This document shows, in pieces, positions 1-5,314 of a stretch of DNA of 6,577 bases. Position 1 is the first letter of the stretch. The number at the start of each line of letters is the position of its first letter. The stretch is taken from NCBI GenBank assembly GCA_030619245.1, contig JAUXBS010000066.1, forward strand, positions 1-6,577. Direction: 5' to 3'. The stretch comes from Clostridia bacterium. Lineage in GTDB: Bacteria; UBA6262; WVXT01; JAUXBS01. A program made the translations under genes and the position numbers. The notes beneath the pieces were generated by a model. That model saw only the letters and a list, made by a program, of their open reading frames with translations. It was not told the DNA's origin and ran no database searches.

Positions 1-58
1 ATAATAAATATACGTGACAGTATTTACGAATCGAAGTAGTGAGTCCCGTTAAAAAACA

Positions 59-78
59 ACGGATATTTACGGATATTT
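59..78. repeat. Tandem 10-bp repeat ACGGATATTT x2
   Basis: Two perfect adjacent copies of ACGGATATTT occupy 59-68 and 69-78. A related TATTTACG is at 21-28, and the same octamer spans the repeat junction at 64-71. The 10-bp period is about one helical turn, which would put the copies on the same DNA face, as in some activator or repressor sites. Its position just upstream of the leader ORF and the TPR gene fits a regulatory site. Function is inference only; two short copies in AT-rich DNA can arise by slippage. Confidence 0.4.
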
Positions 79-100
79 TACTTGACTTAAAGGTGTTTTT

Positions 101-148
101 ATGGTAAAAAAATATAAACCAAACATGAAAAGGAGGTTTCATATATGA
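101..148 (+). CDS. Possible 15-codon leader peptide overlapping the TPR gene
   Basis: An ATG at 101 opens a short frame reading MVKKYKPNMKRRFHI and ending in TGA at 146-148. AAAGG at 89-93 precedes the ATG by 7 bases, which is good Shine-Dalgarno spacing. The stop overlaps the ATG of the TPR gene as ATGA (145-148), the usual geometry of translational coupling, and the AGGAGG of the TPR gene lies inside this mini-ORF. The peptide is very basic, with Lys or Arg at six of 15 positions. No family is recognisable. The ORF may be chance, since the TPR gene has an excellent ribosome site of its own. No regulatory amino-acid run (such as repeated Trp, His or Leu) is present, so classical attenuation is not indicated. 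Confidence 0.3.
   Translation: MVKKYKPNMKRRFHI
131..136 (+). promoter_or_regulatory. Strong Shine-Dalgarno AGGAGG of the TPR gene
   Basis: AGGAGG at 131-136, within AAAAGGAGGT, is a near-perfect anti-16S match 8 bases before the ATG at 145. It fixes the start of the TPR gene and is the strongest ribosome site in the window. Confidence 0.85.
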
Positions 149-570
149 AAAAACATATAATTTTAATAGTTATTTTATTAATATCTTTATCTGCTGTTAT
201 TTCACCGGCAGGAAATGAAAACTATTTCAGGAAAGGGCGGGAGTACGCCAATAATGGAGAGTATAACAAAGCGCTGGATTATTTAGGTAAAGCGCAGCAG
301 CTTAATCCCGGCAGGGCGTCCATATATATTGCCAGGGCTGTTGTTTACATAAACATGAAAATGGAGTATGATGCGATAGAAGAGCTTAACAGGGCAATAA
401 CCCTTGATTCCGGCAAGGCAAATGCCTATTATTTGCTGGCTATGCTGTATGAAGAAATTGGTGATAAGGTAAATGCGATGTTTGCCTGGAAGAAATACCT
501 GAACCTGAAGCCGAGGGGGGGGCGGTCAAATGCTGCCAGGGAACGCCTTAAGAGACTGGAAGGTAATTAG
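145..570 (+). CDS. Secreted or periplasmic TPR-repeat protein
   Basis: This 141-residue protein starts with a signal peptide: KK at 2-3, a hydrophobic core at about 5-19, and a plausible signal peptidase I site after S-P-A (residues 20-22). The mature part is almost wholly three tetratricopeptide repeats, at about 25-57, 58-91 and 92-125. Each has the helix-turn-helix pattern with small residues at the usual places (for example A35, G38, Y40, A43 in the first) and a Pro or Asp near the repeat end (LNP, LDS, LKP). A short Arg/Lys-rich amphipathic helix closes it. TPRs bind partner proteins and have no enzymatic role, so the protein is probably an envelope scaffold or adaptor. The likely partner is the lipoprotein encoded immediately downstream, whose ATG follows this TAG with no gap. 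The start is set by AGGAGG at 131-136. A G8 run lies near the 3' end (515-522). The specific pathway is unknown. Confidence 0.85.
   Translation: MKKHIILIVILLISLSAVISPAGNENYFRKGREYANNGEYNKALDYLGKAQQLNPGRASIYIARAVVYINMKMEYDAIEELNRAITLDSGKANAYYLLAMLYEEIGDKVNAMFAWKKYLNLKPRGGRSNAARERLKRLEGN
515..522 (+). other. G8 homopolymer inside the TPR gene
   Basis: Eight consecutive G bases form codons 124-126 (AGG GGG GGG) of the TPR gene. In the annotated frame the protein ends in a sensible amphipathic helix (AARERLKRLE), which supports that frame. Loss of one G would give a different 17-18 residue tail ending in TGA at 572-574, overlapping the next ATG. Runs of this length are prone to polymerase slippage and to sequencing error. 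Confidence 0.6.
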
Positions 571-1164
571 ATGAGAATAAGATTATTGGTAATTACAACG
601 GCCATGCTTTGTTTAACTGCCGGCTGCGGGCCCCGTGTTGTGATAAAAAGGGATTATGATTTCAGCAAGGTGAAGAGGGTTGCCATAACACCGTTTACCG
701 ATACCCGGTCAGCTTTCAATTCTAATAATGTAGCAGGGGATGCCGTTGCAGACGAATTCATCCTGCAGTTAATGCAAAGGAACATTGATGTTGTGGAACG
801 ATTCCAGTTAAGCGCGGTGATTAAAGAATTCGACCTTGCGGGAAGGGGAATGCTTGACAGTTCCACCGTTAAGAAAATAGGCAGGCTTCTGGGAGCTGAC
901 GTAATATTAACGGGAACCATAATTCAATACCTTCCCAACAGAAGGGACATTATATACGTTGATGACGGCTCCGGAGGAAAGAGGCAGGAGATTTACCTGG
1001 TCGATGCAGAGGTGGGAATAAGCGCGCGTATGATAGACGTTGAAACAGGTGTAGTAATATGGGCGGGTCACTACAGGTATAATTCCTTCTTCATAGAGAG
1101 CGCTATCAGGGGAGTTGTTTCCGGGTTGATTAATTCCCTGAATAAGCACCTCCCACAAGCCTGA
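571..1164 (+). CDS. CsgG/LpoB-like outer-membrane lipoprotein
   Basis: This 197-residue protein begins with a lipoprotein signal: R2 and R4, a hydrophobic stretch, then a lipobox LTAGC with Cys19 as the predicted lipidated residue. G20-P21 follow, with no Asp at +2, which in an enterobacterial system would favour the outer membrane. The mature domain (about 33-190) has the pattern of the CsgG/LpoB/GNA1162-type fold. A first strand reads KVKRVAITPF (33-42), then a helix with a DAVADEF...L segment, then NIDVVER (71-77), a linker ending in LLGADVILTGTI (107-118), and a late strand pair IDVETGVVIWAG (155-166). Family members form secretion pores, activate penicillin-binding proteins or are uncharacterised envelope lipoproteins; the sequence does not say which. 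GGAAGG at 558-563 lies 7 bases before the ATG, inside the end of the TPR gene, so the two genes are almost certainly co-transcribed. The link to curli or to LpoB function is fold-level only. Confidence 0.75.
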   Translation: MRIRLLVITTAMLCLTAGCGPRVVIKRDYDFSKVKRVAITPFTDTRSAFNSNNVAGDAVADEFILQLMQRNIDVVERFQLSAVIKEFDLAGRGMLDSSTVKKIGRLLGADVILTGTIIQYLPNRRDIIYVDDGSGGKRQEIYLVDAEVGISARMIDVETGVVIWAGHYRYNSFFIESAIRGVVSGLINSLNKHLPQA

Positions 1165-1255
1165 ATACCACAAATAAATATAGTACTATCAATTCTAAAA
1201 TAAATAAGATAGGTTTTTTTTGTCTGTTTTTAAGAAAAATAGAAAGGAGAACAAG
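1165..1255. other. AT-rich intergenic gap before fhs
   Basis: This 91-base gap separates the envelope pair from the C1/lipoate genes and is the only sizeable gap between genes in the window, so the downstream promoter is expected here. It contains a perfect 10-bp palindrome ATAGTACTAT (1180-1189), a TATAGT hexamer (1179-1184) resembling a -10 box, and a T8 run (1213-1220) followed by T5 (1227-1231). No TTGACA-like -35 is correctly placed for the TATAGT, and no GC-rich stem precedes the T8 run, so I call neither a promoter nor a terminator. No glycine riboswitch or THF riboswitch is recognisable; the gap is too short for a tandem glycine riboswitch. Confidence 0.5.
1245..1249 (+). promoter_or_regulatory. 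Shine-Dalgarno that sets the fhs start
   Basis: AGGAG at 1245-1249, within AAAGGAGA, sits 6 bases before ATG 1256. The reading frame is open further upstream to a TTG at 1220, but that codon lies in a poly-T run with no ribosome site, and the extra 12 residues (Lys/Asn-rich) do not match the family N-terminus. Confidence 0.85.
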
Positions 1256-2950
1256 ATGTTAAGTGACCTGGAAATCGCGCAATCCGCAAAGATGAAACAC
1301 ATCAGTGAAATTGCAAAGTCAATCGGCTTAGAGGAGGACGAGATTGAGCTGTACGGCAGGCACAAGGCAAAGATATCGCTTGACGTTCTGAAGAGGATTA
1401 AGAAAAACAAAGACGGGAAGTACATTGATGTTACCGCAATTACCCCGACCCCGTTGGGAGAGGGGAAGACCGTAAATACCATAGGGTTGTCGCTGGGGTT
1501 GAACAAGATAGGCAAGAAGGTGATTACCGCCATAAGACAGCCGTCACTGGGGCCCGTGTTTGGAATCAAGGGCGGCGCAGCGGGCGGAGGTTATTCTCAG
1601 GTCGTGCCCATGGAGGATTTTAACCTGCACCTTACAGGGGATATTCATGCAATAGGGTTGGCGCATAACCTGTGCGCGGCATTTCTTGATAATTCAATTC
1701 TTAAGGGGAATAAGCTGAATATAGACCCGCTTAGCGTTGCCTGGCGCAGGGTGGTTGATATAAGCGACAGGTTCCTGCGCAATATAATTGTCGGCCTTGG
1801 AGGCAGTAACGACGGTTTCCCGAAAGAAAGCGGTTTTGACATTACGGTTGCAAGTGAAGTCATGGCGATACTCGCGCTCACTTCCGGCCTGCAGGATTTA
1901 AGGGAGAGGATAGGCAGGATAGTGCTTGCAATGACGAAGGACGGCAAACCCGTAACGACTGAAGATATCAAGGTGGCGGGCGCGATGACGGTGCTTTTAA
2001 AGGATGCAATAAAGCCCAATCTGCTGCAGACGCTTGAGAATACTCCCTGCCTGGTTCACGCAGGGCCGTTTGCCAACATAGCGCACGGGAACAGTTCCAT
2101 TATCGCTGACAGGATTGCAATAAAACTTGCTGACTACGTCGTTACCGAAAGCGGTTTTGGAGCGGATATCGGCGCGGAGAAATTCTTTAACATCAAGTGC
2201 CGCCTGAGCGGGATGGTCCCCGACGTAATGGTGCTGGTATGTTCCATAAGGGCTCTTAAGATGCACAGCGGCGATTTTAACATAGTAGCGGGAAAGCCGA
2301 TGGACGAGGGTTTGTTAAAGGAGAACCTGGATGCGGTAGAAAGGGGAAGCTGCAACCTCAAAAAACATATTGAGAACTTGAAATCATACGGGGTGCCCGT
2401 AGTGGTCGCGGTAAACAAGTTCACTGCGGACACTGACAGGGAAATGGAAATGGTGAAGAAGTTATCAATCCAGGCAGGCGCGGATGACGCAGTGATAAGC
2501 GATGTCTGGGCGAACGGCGGCGAAGGCGGTAAGGAACTGGCCGAGGCGGTGGTGAAGGCAGCGGAAAAACCCGGCAAGTTCAAGTTCCTGTACGAACTGG
2601 ATATTCCCATAAGGGAGAAGATAGAAACAATAGCAAAGAAGATGTACGGGGCGAAAGAGGTTGATTTTTCTCCGGTGGCGGAGAAGAAGTTAAAACAGTT
2701 TACTGAAATGGGGCTTGATAAACTGCCTATATGTATGGCAAAAACACATCTTTCAATTTCCCATGACCCGAAACTCAAGGGCAGGCCTGAAGGTTTTGTA
2801 TTCCCCGTGCGTGATATAATGGCTTCGGTCGGAGCAGGGTTTCTTTACCCGCTGTGCGGCCAGATGAGGACAATGCCCGGGCTTCCGACCAATCCGGCAG
2901 GTAATAACGTGGATATTGACAAGGATGGGAAGATAAAAGGGCTGTTTTAA
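1256..2950 (+). CDS. fhs: Formate-tetrahydrofolate ligase
   Basis: This cytosolic enzyme makes 10-formyl-THF from formate, THF and ATP, the formate entry step of folate C1 metabolism, the Wood-Ljungdahl methyl branch and the reductive glycine pathway. The protein is 564 residues, close to the 555-560 usual for bacterial monofunctional Fhs, and both ends look complete. The ATP-binding P-loop TPTPLGEGKT is at 63-72 with Lys71. The hallmark block RQPSLGPVFGIKGGAAGGG runs at about 94-112, followed by a PMEDFNLHLTGDIHAI stretch (118-133). The C-terminus has the family ending RTMPGLPTNPAG...GLF. No key residue looks missing. It opens the second gene cluster, and the next gene follows 12 bases after the stop. 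Fhs is reversible: it serves formate assimilation, or ATP recovery from 10-formyl-THF in glycine or purine fermenters. Direction cannot be decided here. Confidence 0.97.
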   Translation: MLSDLEIAQSAKMKHISEIAKSIGLEEDEIELYGRHKAKISLDVLKRIKKNKDGKYIDVTAITPTPLGEGKTVNTIGLSLGLNKIGKKVITAIRQPSLGPVFGIKGGAAGGGYSQVVPMEDFNLHLTGDIHAIGLAHNLCAAFLDNSILKGNKLNIDPLSVAWRRVVDISDRFLRNIIVGLGGSNDGFPKESGFDITVASEVMAILALTSGLQDLRERIGRIVLAMTKDGKPVTTEDIKVAGAMTVLLKDAIKPNLLQTLENTPCLVHAGPFANIAHGNSSIIADRIAIKLADYVVTESGFGADIGAEKFFNIKCRLSGMVPDVMVLVCSIRALKMHSGDFNIVAGKPMDEGLLKENLDAVERGSCNLKKHIENLKSYGVPVVVAVNKFTADTDREMEMVKKLSIQAGADDAVISDVWANGGEGGKELAEAVVKAAEKPGKFKFLYELDIPIREKIETIAKKMYGAKEVDFSPVAEKKLKQFTEMGLDKLPICMAKTHLSISHDPKLKGRPEGFVFPVRDIMASVGAGFLYPLCGQMRTMPGLPTNPAGNNVDIDKDGKIKGLF

Positions 2951-2962
2951 AAGGAGATAAGC

Positions 2963-3199
2963 ATGAAGGAGATAATTCTGCCGGAACTGGGCGAAGATAT
3001 AAAGGAGGCAACGGTATCTTTCTGGCATCACAAGGAAGGCGATGAAGTGAAGGCAGAGGAGGATATAGTGGAGTTTTATACCGATAAGGCGAATTTCAGC
3101 GTGAAAGCGCAGGCCTCGGGTATTCTTAAAGCCATTTCCGTAAAGGAAGGGGAGAAGGCGTCAGTGGGCCAGGTTATAGGAGAAATAGAAGAGAGATAG
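2963..3199 (+). CDS. Free-standing lipoyl-domain carrier protein
   Basis: The 78-residue protein consists of a single biotinyl/lipoyl-attachment fold and nothing else. The N-terminus ILPELGEDIKEATV (5-18) matches the start of E2 lipoyl domains of 2-oxoacid dehydrogenases. The central hairpin carries TDKA (40-43), with Lys42 as the predicted lipoyl-lysine; a biotin carrier would show MKM instead. Gly53 is at +11 from the lysine, followed by a mirrored strand ILKAISVKEGEKASVGQVIGEI. It lacks the longer N- and C-terminal parts of GcvH (usually about 125-130 residues) and has no E1-binding or acyltransferase domain. Position -3 from the lysine is Tyr39 instead of the usual Glu. AAGGAG at 2951-2956 precedes ATG 2963 by 6 bases. 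Flanked by fhs and lpd, with lipB and lipA behind, it is probably lipoylated and acts as a swinging-arm carrier for Lpd. The partner decarboxylase or dehydrogenase is not in the window. Lipoyl fold is near certain; role is inference. Confidence 0.88.
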   Translation: MKEIILPELGEDIKEATVSFWHHKEGDEVKAEEDIVEFYTDKANFSVKAQASGILKAISVKEGEKASVGQVIGEIEER

Positions 3200-3203
3200 A
3201 GTA

Positions 3204-4604
3204 ATGGATAAACATAATGTCGTTATTATAGGTTCGGGCCCGGGCGGCTATGCCGCGGCATTGCACGCATCGAGGCTTGGGGCCAGTCCCTTGCTGATAG
3301 AAAAGGAACAACTGGGGGGCACCTGCCTGGCCAGGGGCTGTATTCCTACCAAGTCACTGCTGGCAAGCGCGGGTTTGCTTCAGGAGGTAAAGGGCGCAAA
3401 GGAATTTGGCGTTGAGGTGGGCAGTGTTGAAGCAAATTTTAATGTGATGATGCAGAGGAAAGAGAAGGTAGTAAGACAGCTTACCGGCGGGCTGGGAATG
3501 CTGCTAAAAAGCTGGGGTGTTGATATAATGACCGGGAATGCCCGGTTTATTGACAGCCATACCATTGAGGTGTCAGGGAGTGATGGAGTAAAGGAAGTAA
3601 AGAGTGACAGGATAATCGTTGCAACCGGTTCAGAGCCTTCAGTCCTGAAAGGTGTTGAAACGGACGGGAAGGCCATAATTAACAGTAATCATATCCTGCA
3701 GTTGGACAGGGTGCCTTCATCCCTCTTGATTATCGGGGGTGGTGTAATAGGCATGGAGTTTGCTTCCATCTTCAATGCGCTGGGAACCAGGGTGACTCTG
3801 GTGGAGCTGCTCCCGGGTATAATACCATTTGCTGATGAAGATGTGTCAAAGGCGCTTGAGAAATCACTGGGTAAGGCGGGTATTGATATAAGGACGGGAG
3901 CCGTTGTTGAAGGTGTGTCAGTTGATGGCGTTTCCCAGAAGGCAAGGATTAAGGGGCCGGACGGCGCAGGTGAAGTTGTGGTTGAAAAGACGCTTGTTGC
4001 TGTTGGAAGGTCCCCGTACACTGAAGGGCTTGAGCTGGAAAATGCAGGAATAAAAACGGTTAAGGGAAACATACCTGTTAATGAAAAGATGGAAACCGAA
4101 GTGAAAGGCGTGTACGCAATAGGAGATGTTACAGGAGGAACCCTGCTTGCCCACGTTGCTTCAGAAGAGGGTATGGTTGCCGTGGAAAATGCTCTCGGGA
4201 GGAATTCAGTTATAGATTACAGCGTGATAGCAAGTTGTGTATACTGTATGCCGCAGGTAGCGGGAGTCGGAGTAACGGAGAAGTCTGCGGGTGAAAAAGG
4301 GATTGAATTCAGCACGGGCAGGTTCCCTTTCACTGCAAGCGCAAAGGGGCTCATCCTTTCAAAAAGGGATGGGTTCATAAAAGTCATAGCGGAAAAGAAA
4401 ACAGGTAAAATTATGGGAGTGCACATCATTGGCCATGAAGCAACCGAATTAATCGCCGAAGCGGCGATTGCCATAAAAACCGGAGCGACCACGAAATCCT
4501 TTACCAGGATAAGCCATGCTCACCCGTCCCTGCATGAGGCAATGCTTGATGTGATGGACGATGTTAACGATGAGTCAATAGGCCTTGCCAGAAAGAAAAA
4601 ATGA
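3204..4604 (+). CDS. lpd: Dihydrolipoamide dehydrogenase (E3 / L-protein)
   Basis: This FAD-dependent pyridine nucleotide-disulfide oxidoreductase re-oxidises dihydrolipoyl groups with NAD+. At 466 residues it has the normal length. The FAD-binding GSGPGG is at 10-15, the redox-active disulfide is Cys41/Cys46 in GGTCLARGCIPTK (38-50), ATGS is at 140-143, the NAD-binding GGGVIGMEF is at 178-186, and the second FAD motif YAIGD is at 304-308. The C-terminal active-site pair is His440 and Glu445 (HPSLHE). All catalytic parts are present. One oddity is Cys345 and Cys348 (SCVYC) at the start of the dimer-interface domain, where most members have a VYT-type sequence. It begins 4 bases after the lipoyl gene with only a weak purine-rich site (GAGAGATAGAG) before ATG 3204, suggesting coupling. 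Nearly all its Arg codons are AGG. Its probable substrate is the small lipoyl protein just upstream, plus any glycine cleavage or 2-oxoacid complex elsewhere. Confidence 0.96.
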   Translation: MDKHNVVIIGSGPGGYAAALHASRLGASPLLIEKEQLGGTCLARGCIPTKSLLASAGLLQEVKGAKEFGVEVGSVEANFNVMMQRKEKVVRQLTGGLGMLLKSWGVDIMTGNARFIDSHTIEVSGSDGVKEVKSDRIIVATGSEPSVLKGVETDGKAIINSNHILQLDRVPSSLLIIGGGVIGMEFASIFNALGTRVTLVELLPGIIPFADEDVSKALEKSLGKAGIDIRTGAVVEGVSVDGVSQKARIKGPDGAGEVVVEKTLVAVGRSPYTEGLELENAGIKTVKGNIPVNEKMETEVKGVYAIGDVTGGTLLAHVASEEGMVAVENALGRNSVIDYSVIASCVYCMPQVAGVGVTEKSAGEKGIEFSTGRFPFTASAKGLILSKRDGFIKVIAEKKTGKIMGVHIIGHEATELIAEAAIAIKTGATTKSFTRISHAHPSLHEAMLDVMDDVNDESIGLARKKK

Positions 4605-5314
4605 AGTTTAAAATTATTAATAAGGGGACTGCGGAATACCAGGAGGCTTATCGTTTTCAACTGGAGCTTGTAAACCAGCGCCAGAAAGGATTTATAGATG
4701 ATACTATAATATTCGTTGAGCATCCTGCTGTTATAACCAGGGGGAGGAAGGGTAGAAAATCCGGCGGTAATATACTTATTGCTGAGCAAGAGCTTGCTGC
4801 AAAAGGAATAAAGGTATGTGAAGTCGACAGGGGAGGGGACGTTACGCTGCATTGTCCGGGACAGCTGGTTGTTTATCCCGTGTTTGACCTTAATAATCAT
4901 GGGCGGGATATTCACGGATACCTGCGTAACCTTGAAGAGGTGGTAATAAGGGTATTGAGGGATTACAGTATTTCCCCGGAAAGAATAAGGGGTTTCACGG
5001 GTGTGTGGGTTGGCGGTAGGAAGATAGCCTCGATAGGGGTTGGTGTATCAAGGTGGATTGCCTATCATGGTGTTTCATTGAATGTAAGCCCTGAGCTTAA
5101 GCAGTATTCAATGATAAACGTCTGCGGGATGGAGAAAGTAAGGATGACTTCCATGGAGGAATTGTTAAACAGGAGGATTGCCGTTAGGGAAGTAATCCCC
5201 GTAGTGGCCAAGCATTTTAACGCAGTATTTGATAGAAAGGATTGTTGGGATGGAAGGGAAGATGGCAGTGAAGGCGGTAAAAAGAATAGATTTAAGTTTA
5301 GCTCCGCTGGTTGA
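4601..5314 (+). CDS. lipB: Octanoyl-[ACP]:protein N-octanoyltransferase
   Basis: LipB transfers octanoate from octanoyl-ACP to the lysine of a lipoyl domain, the first step of endogenous lipoate synthesis in the cytosol. The sequence has the family's three blocks: HPAVITRGR (41-49), RGGDVTLHCPGQLVVYP (77-93), and GRKIASIGV...YHGVSLNV (139-162). These include Lys141 and the acyl-accepting Cys175 in INVCGM, matching the family Lys-Cys catalytic pair. The HCPGQ spelling replaces the more common HGPGQ. It starts at ATG 4601, overlapping the lpd stop by 4 bases (ATGA), so translation is coupled. The fold should finish at about residue 210. A further tail of about 27 residues, polar and Gly/Lys/Asp-rich, is read through the start region of lipA, so the genes overlap by 65 bases. 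The tail has no recognisable motif and may be a by-product of a lost stop codon. Confidence 0.95.
   Translation: MKFKIINKGTAEYQEAYRFQLELVNQRQKGFIDDTIIFVEHPAVITRGRKGRKSGGNILIAEQELAAKGIKVCEVDRGGDVTLHCPGQLVVYPVFDLNNHGRDIHGYLRNLEEVVIRVLRDYSISPERIRGFTGVWVGGRKIASIGVGVSRWIAYHGVSLNVSPELKQYSMINVCGMEKVRMTSMEELLNRRIAVREVIPVVAKHFNAVFDRKDCWDGREDGSEGGKKNRFKFSSAG

Larger units (their letters stand above)
1..144 (+). other. AT-rich 5' leader of the TPR gene
   Basis: This stretch carries no recognisable conserved gene. It is strongly AT-rich. It contains a tandem 10-bp repeat (59-78), a TTGACT hexamer at 83-88, a TATAAA hexamer at 113-118, a possible 15-codon ORF (101-148) and the Shine-Dalgarno of the TPR gene (131-136). 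The two promoter-like hexamers lie 24 bases apart, too far for a normal sigma-70 promoter, so I do not call a promoter. Frame 1 is open from base 1 to a TAG at 37-39; this could be the tail of an upstream gene, but twelve codons are too few to judge. I see no convincing terminator hairpin or RNA gene. Confidence 0.5.

Noticed and set aside
1..39. Tail of an upstream gene ending in TAG 37-39
   Set aside because: Only twelve codons are visible and no family pattern or coding signal can be judged.
83..118. Sigma-70 promoter from TTGACT (83-88) and TATAAA (113-118)
   Set aside because: The spacing is 24 bases, well outside the 16-18 needed, and both hexamers overlap the leader ORF signals.
1196..1231. 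Rho-independent terminator at the T8 run after the lipoprotein gene
   Set aside because: No GC-rich inverted repeat precedes the T run; only weak A/T pairing is possible.
1220..1255. TTG-started 12-residue extension of fhs
   Set aside because: The TTG lies in a T-run without a ribosome site, while ATG 1256 has AGGAG at ideal spacing and gives the family length.
2134..2778. Long open frame on the minus strand inside fhs (214 codons)
   Set aside because: It lies antisense to a clear fhs, has a Ser/Pro/Phe-rich composition typical of a shadow frame, and shows no domain.
2963..3199. Biotin carrier protein (BCCP) for the small carrier
   Set aside because: The attachment site is TDKA, not the MKM of biotin domains, and lpd, lipB and lipA are adjacent.
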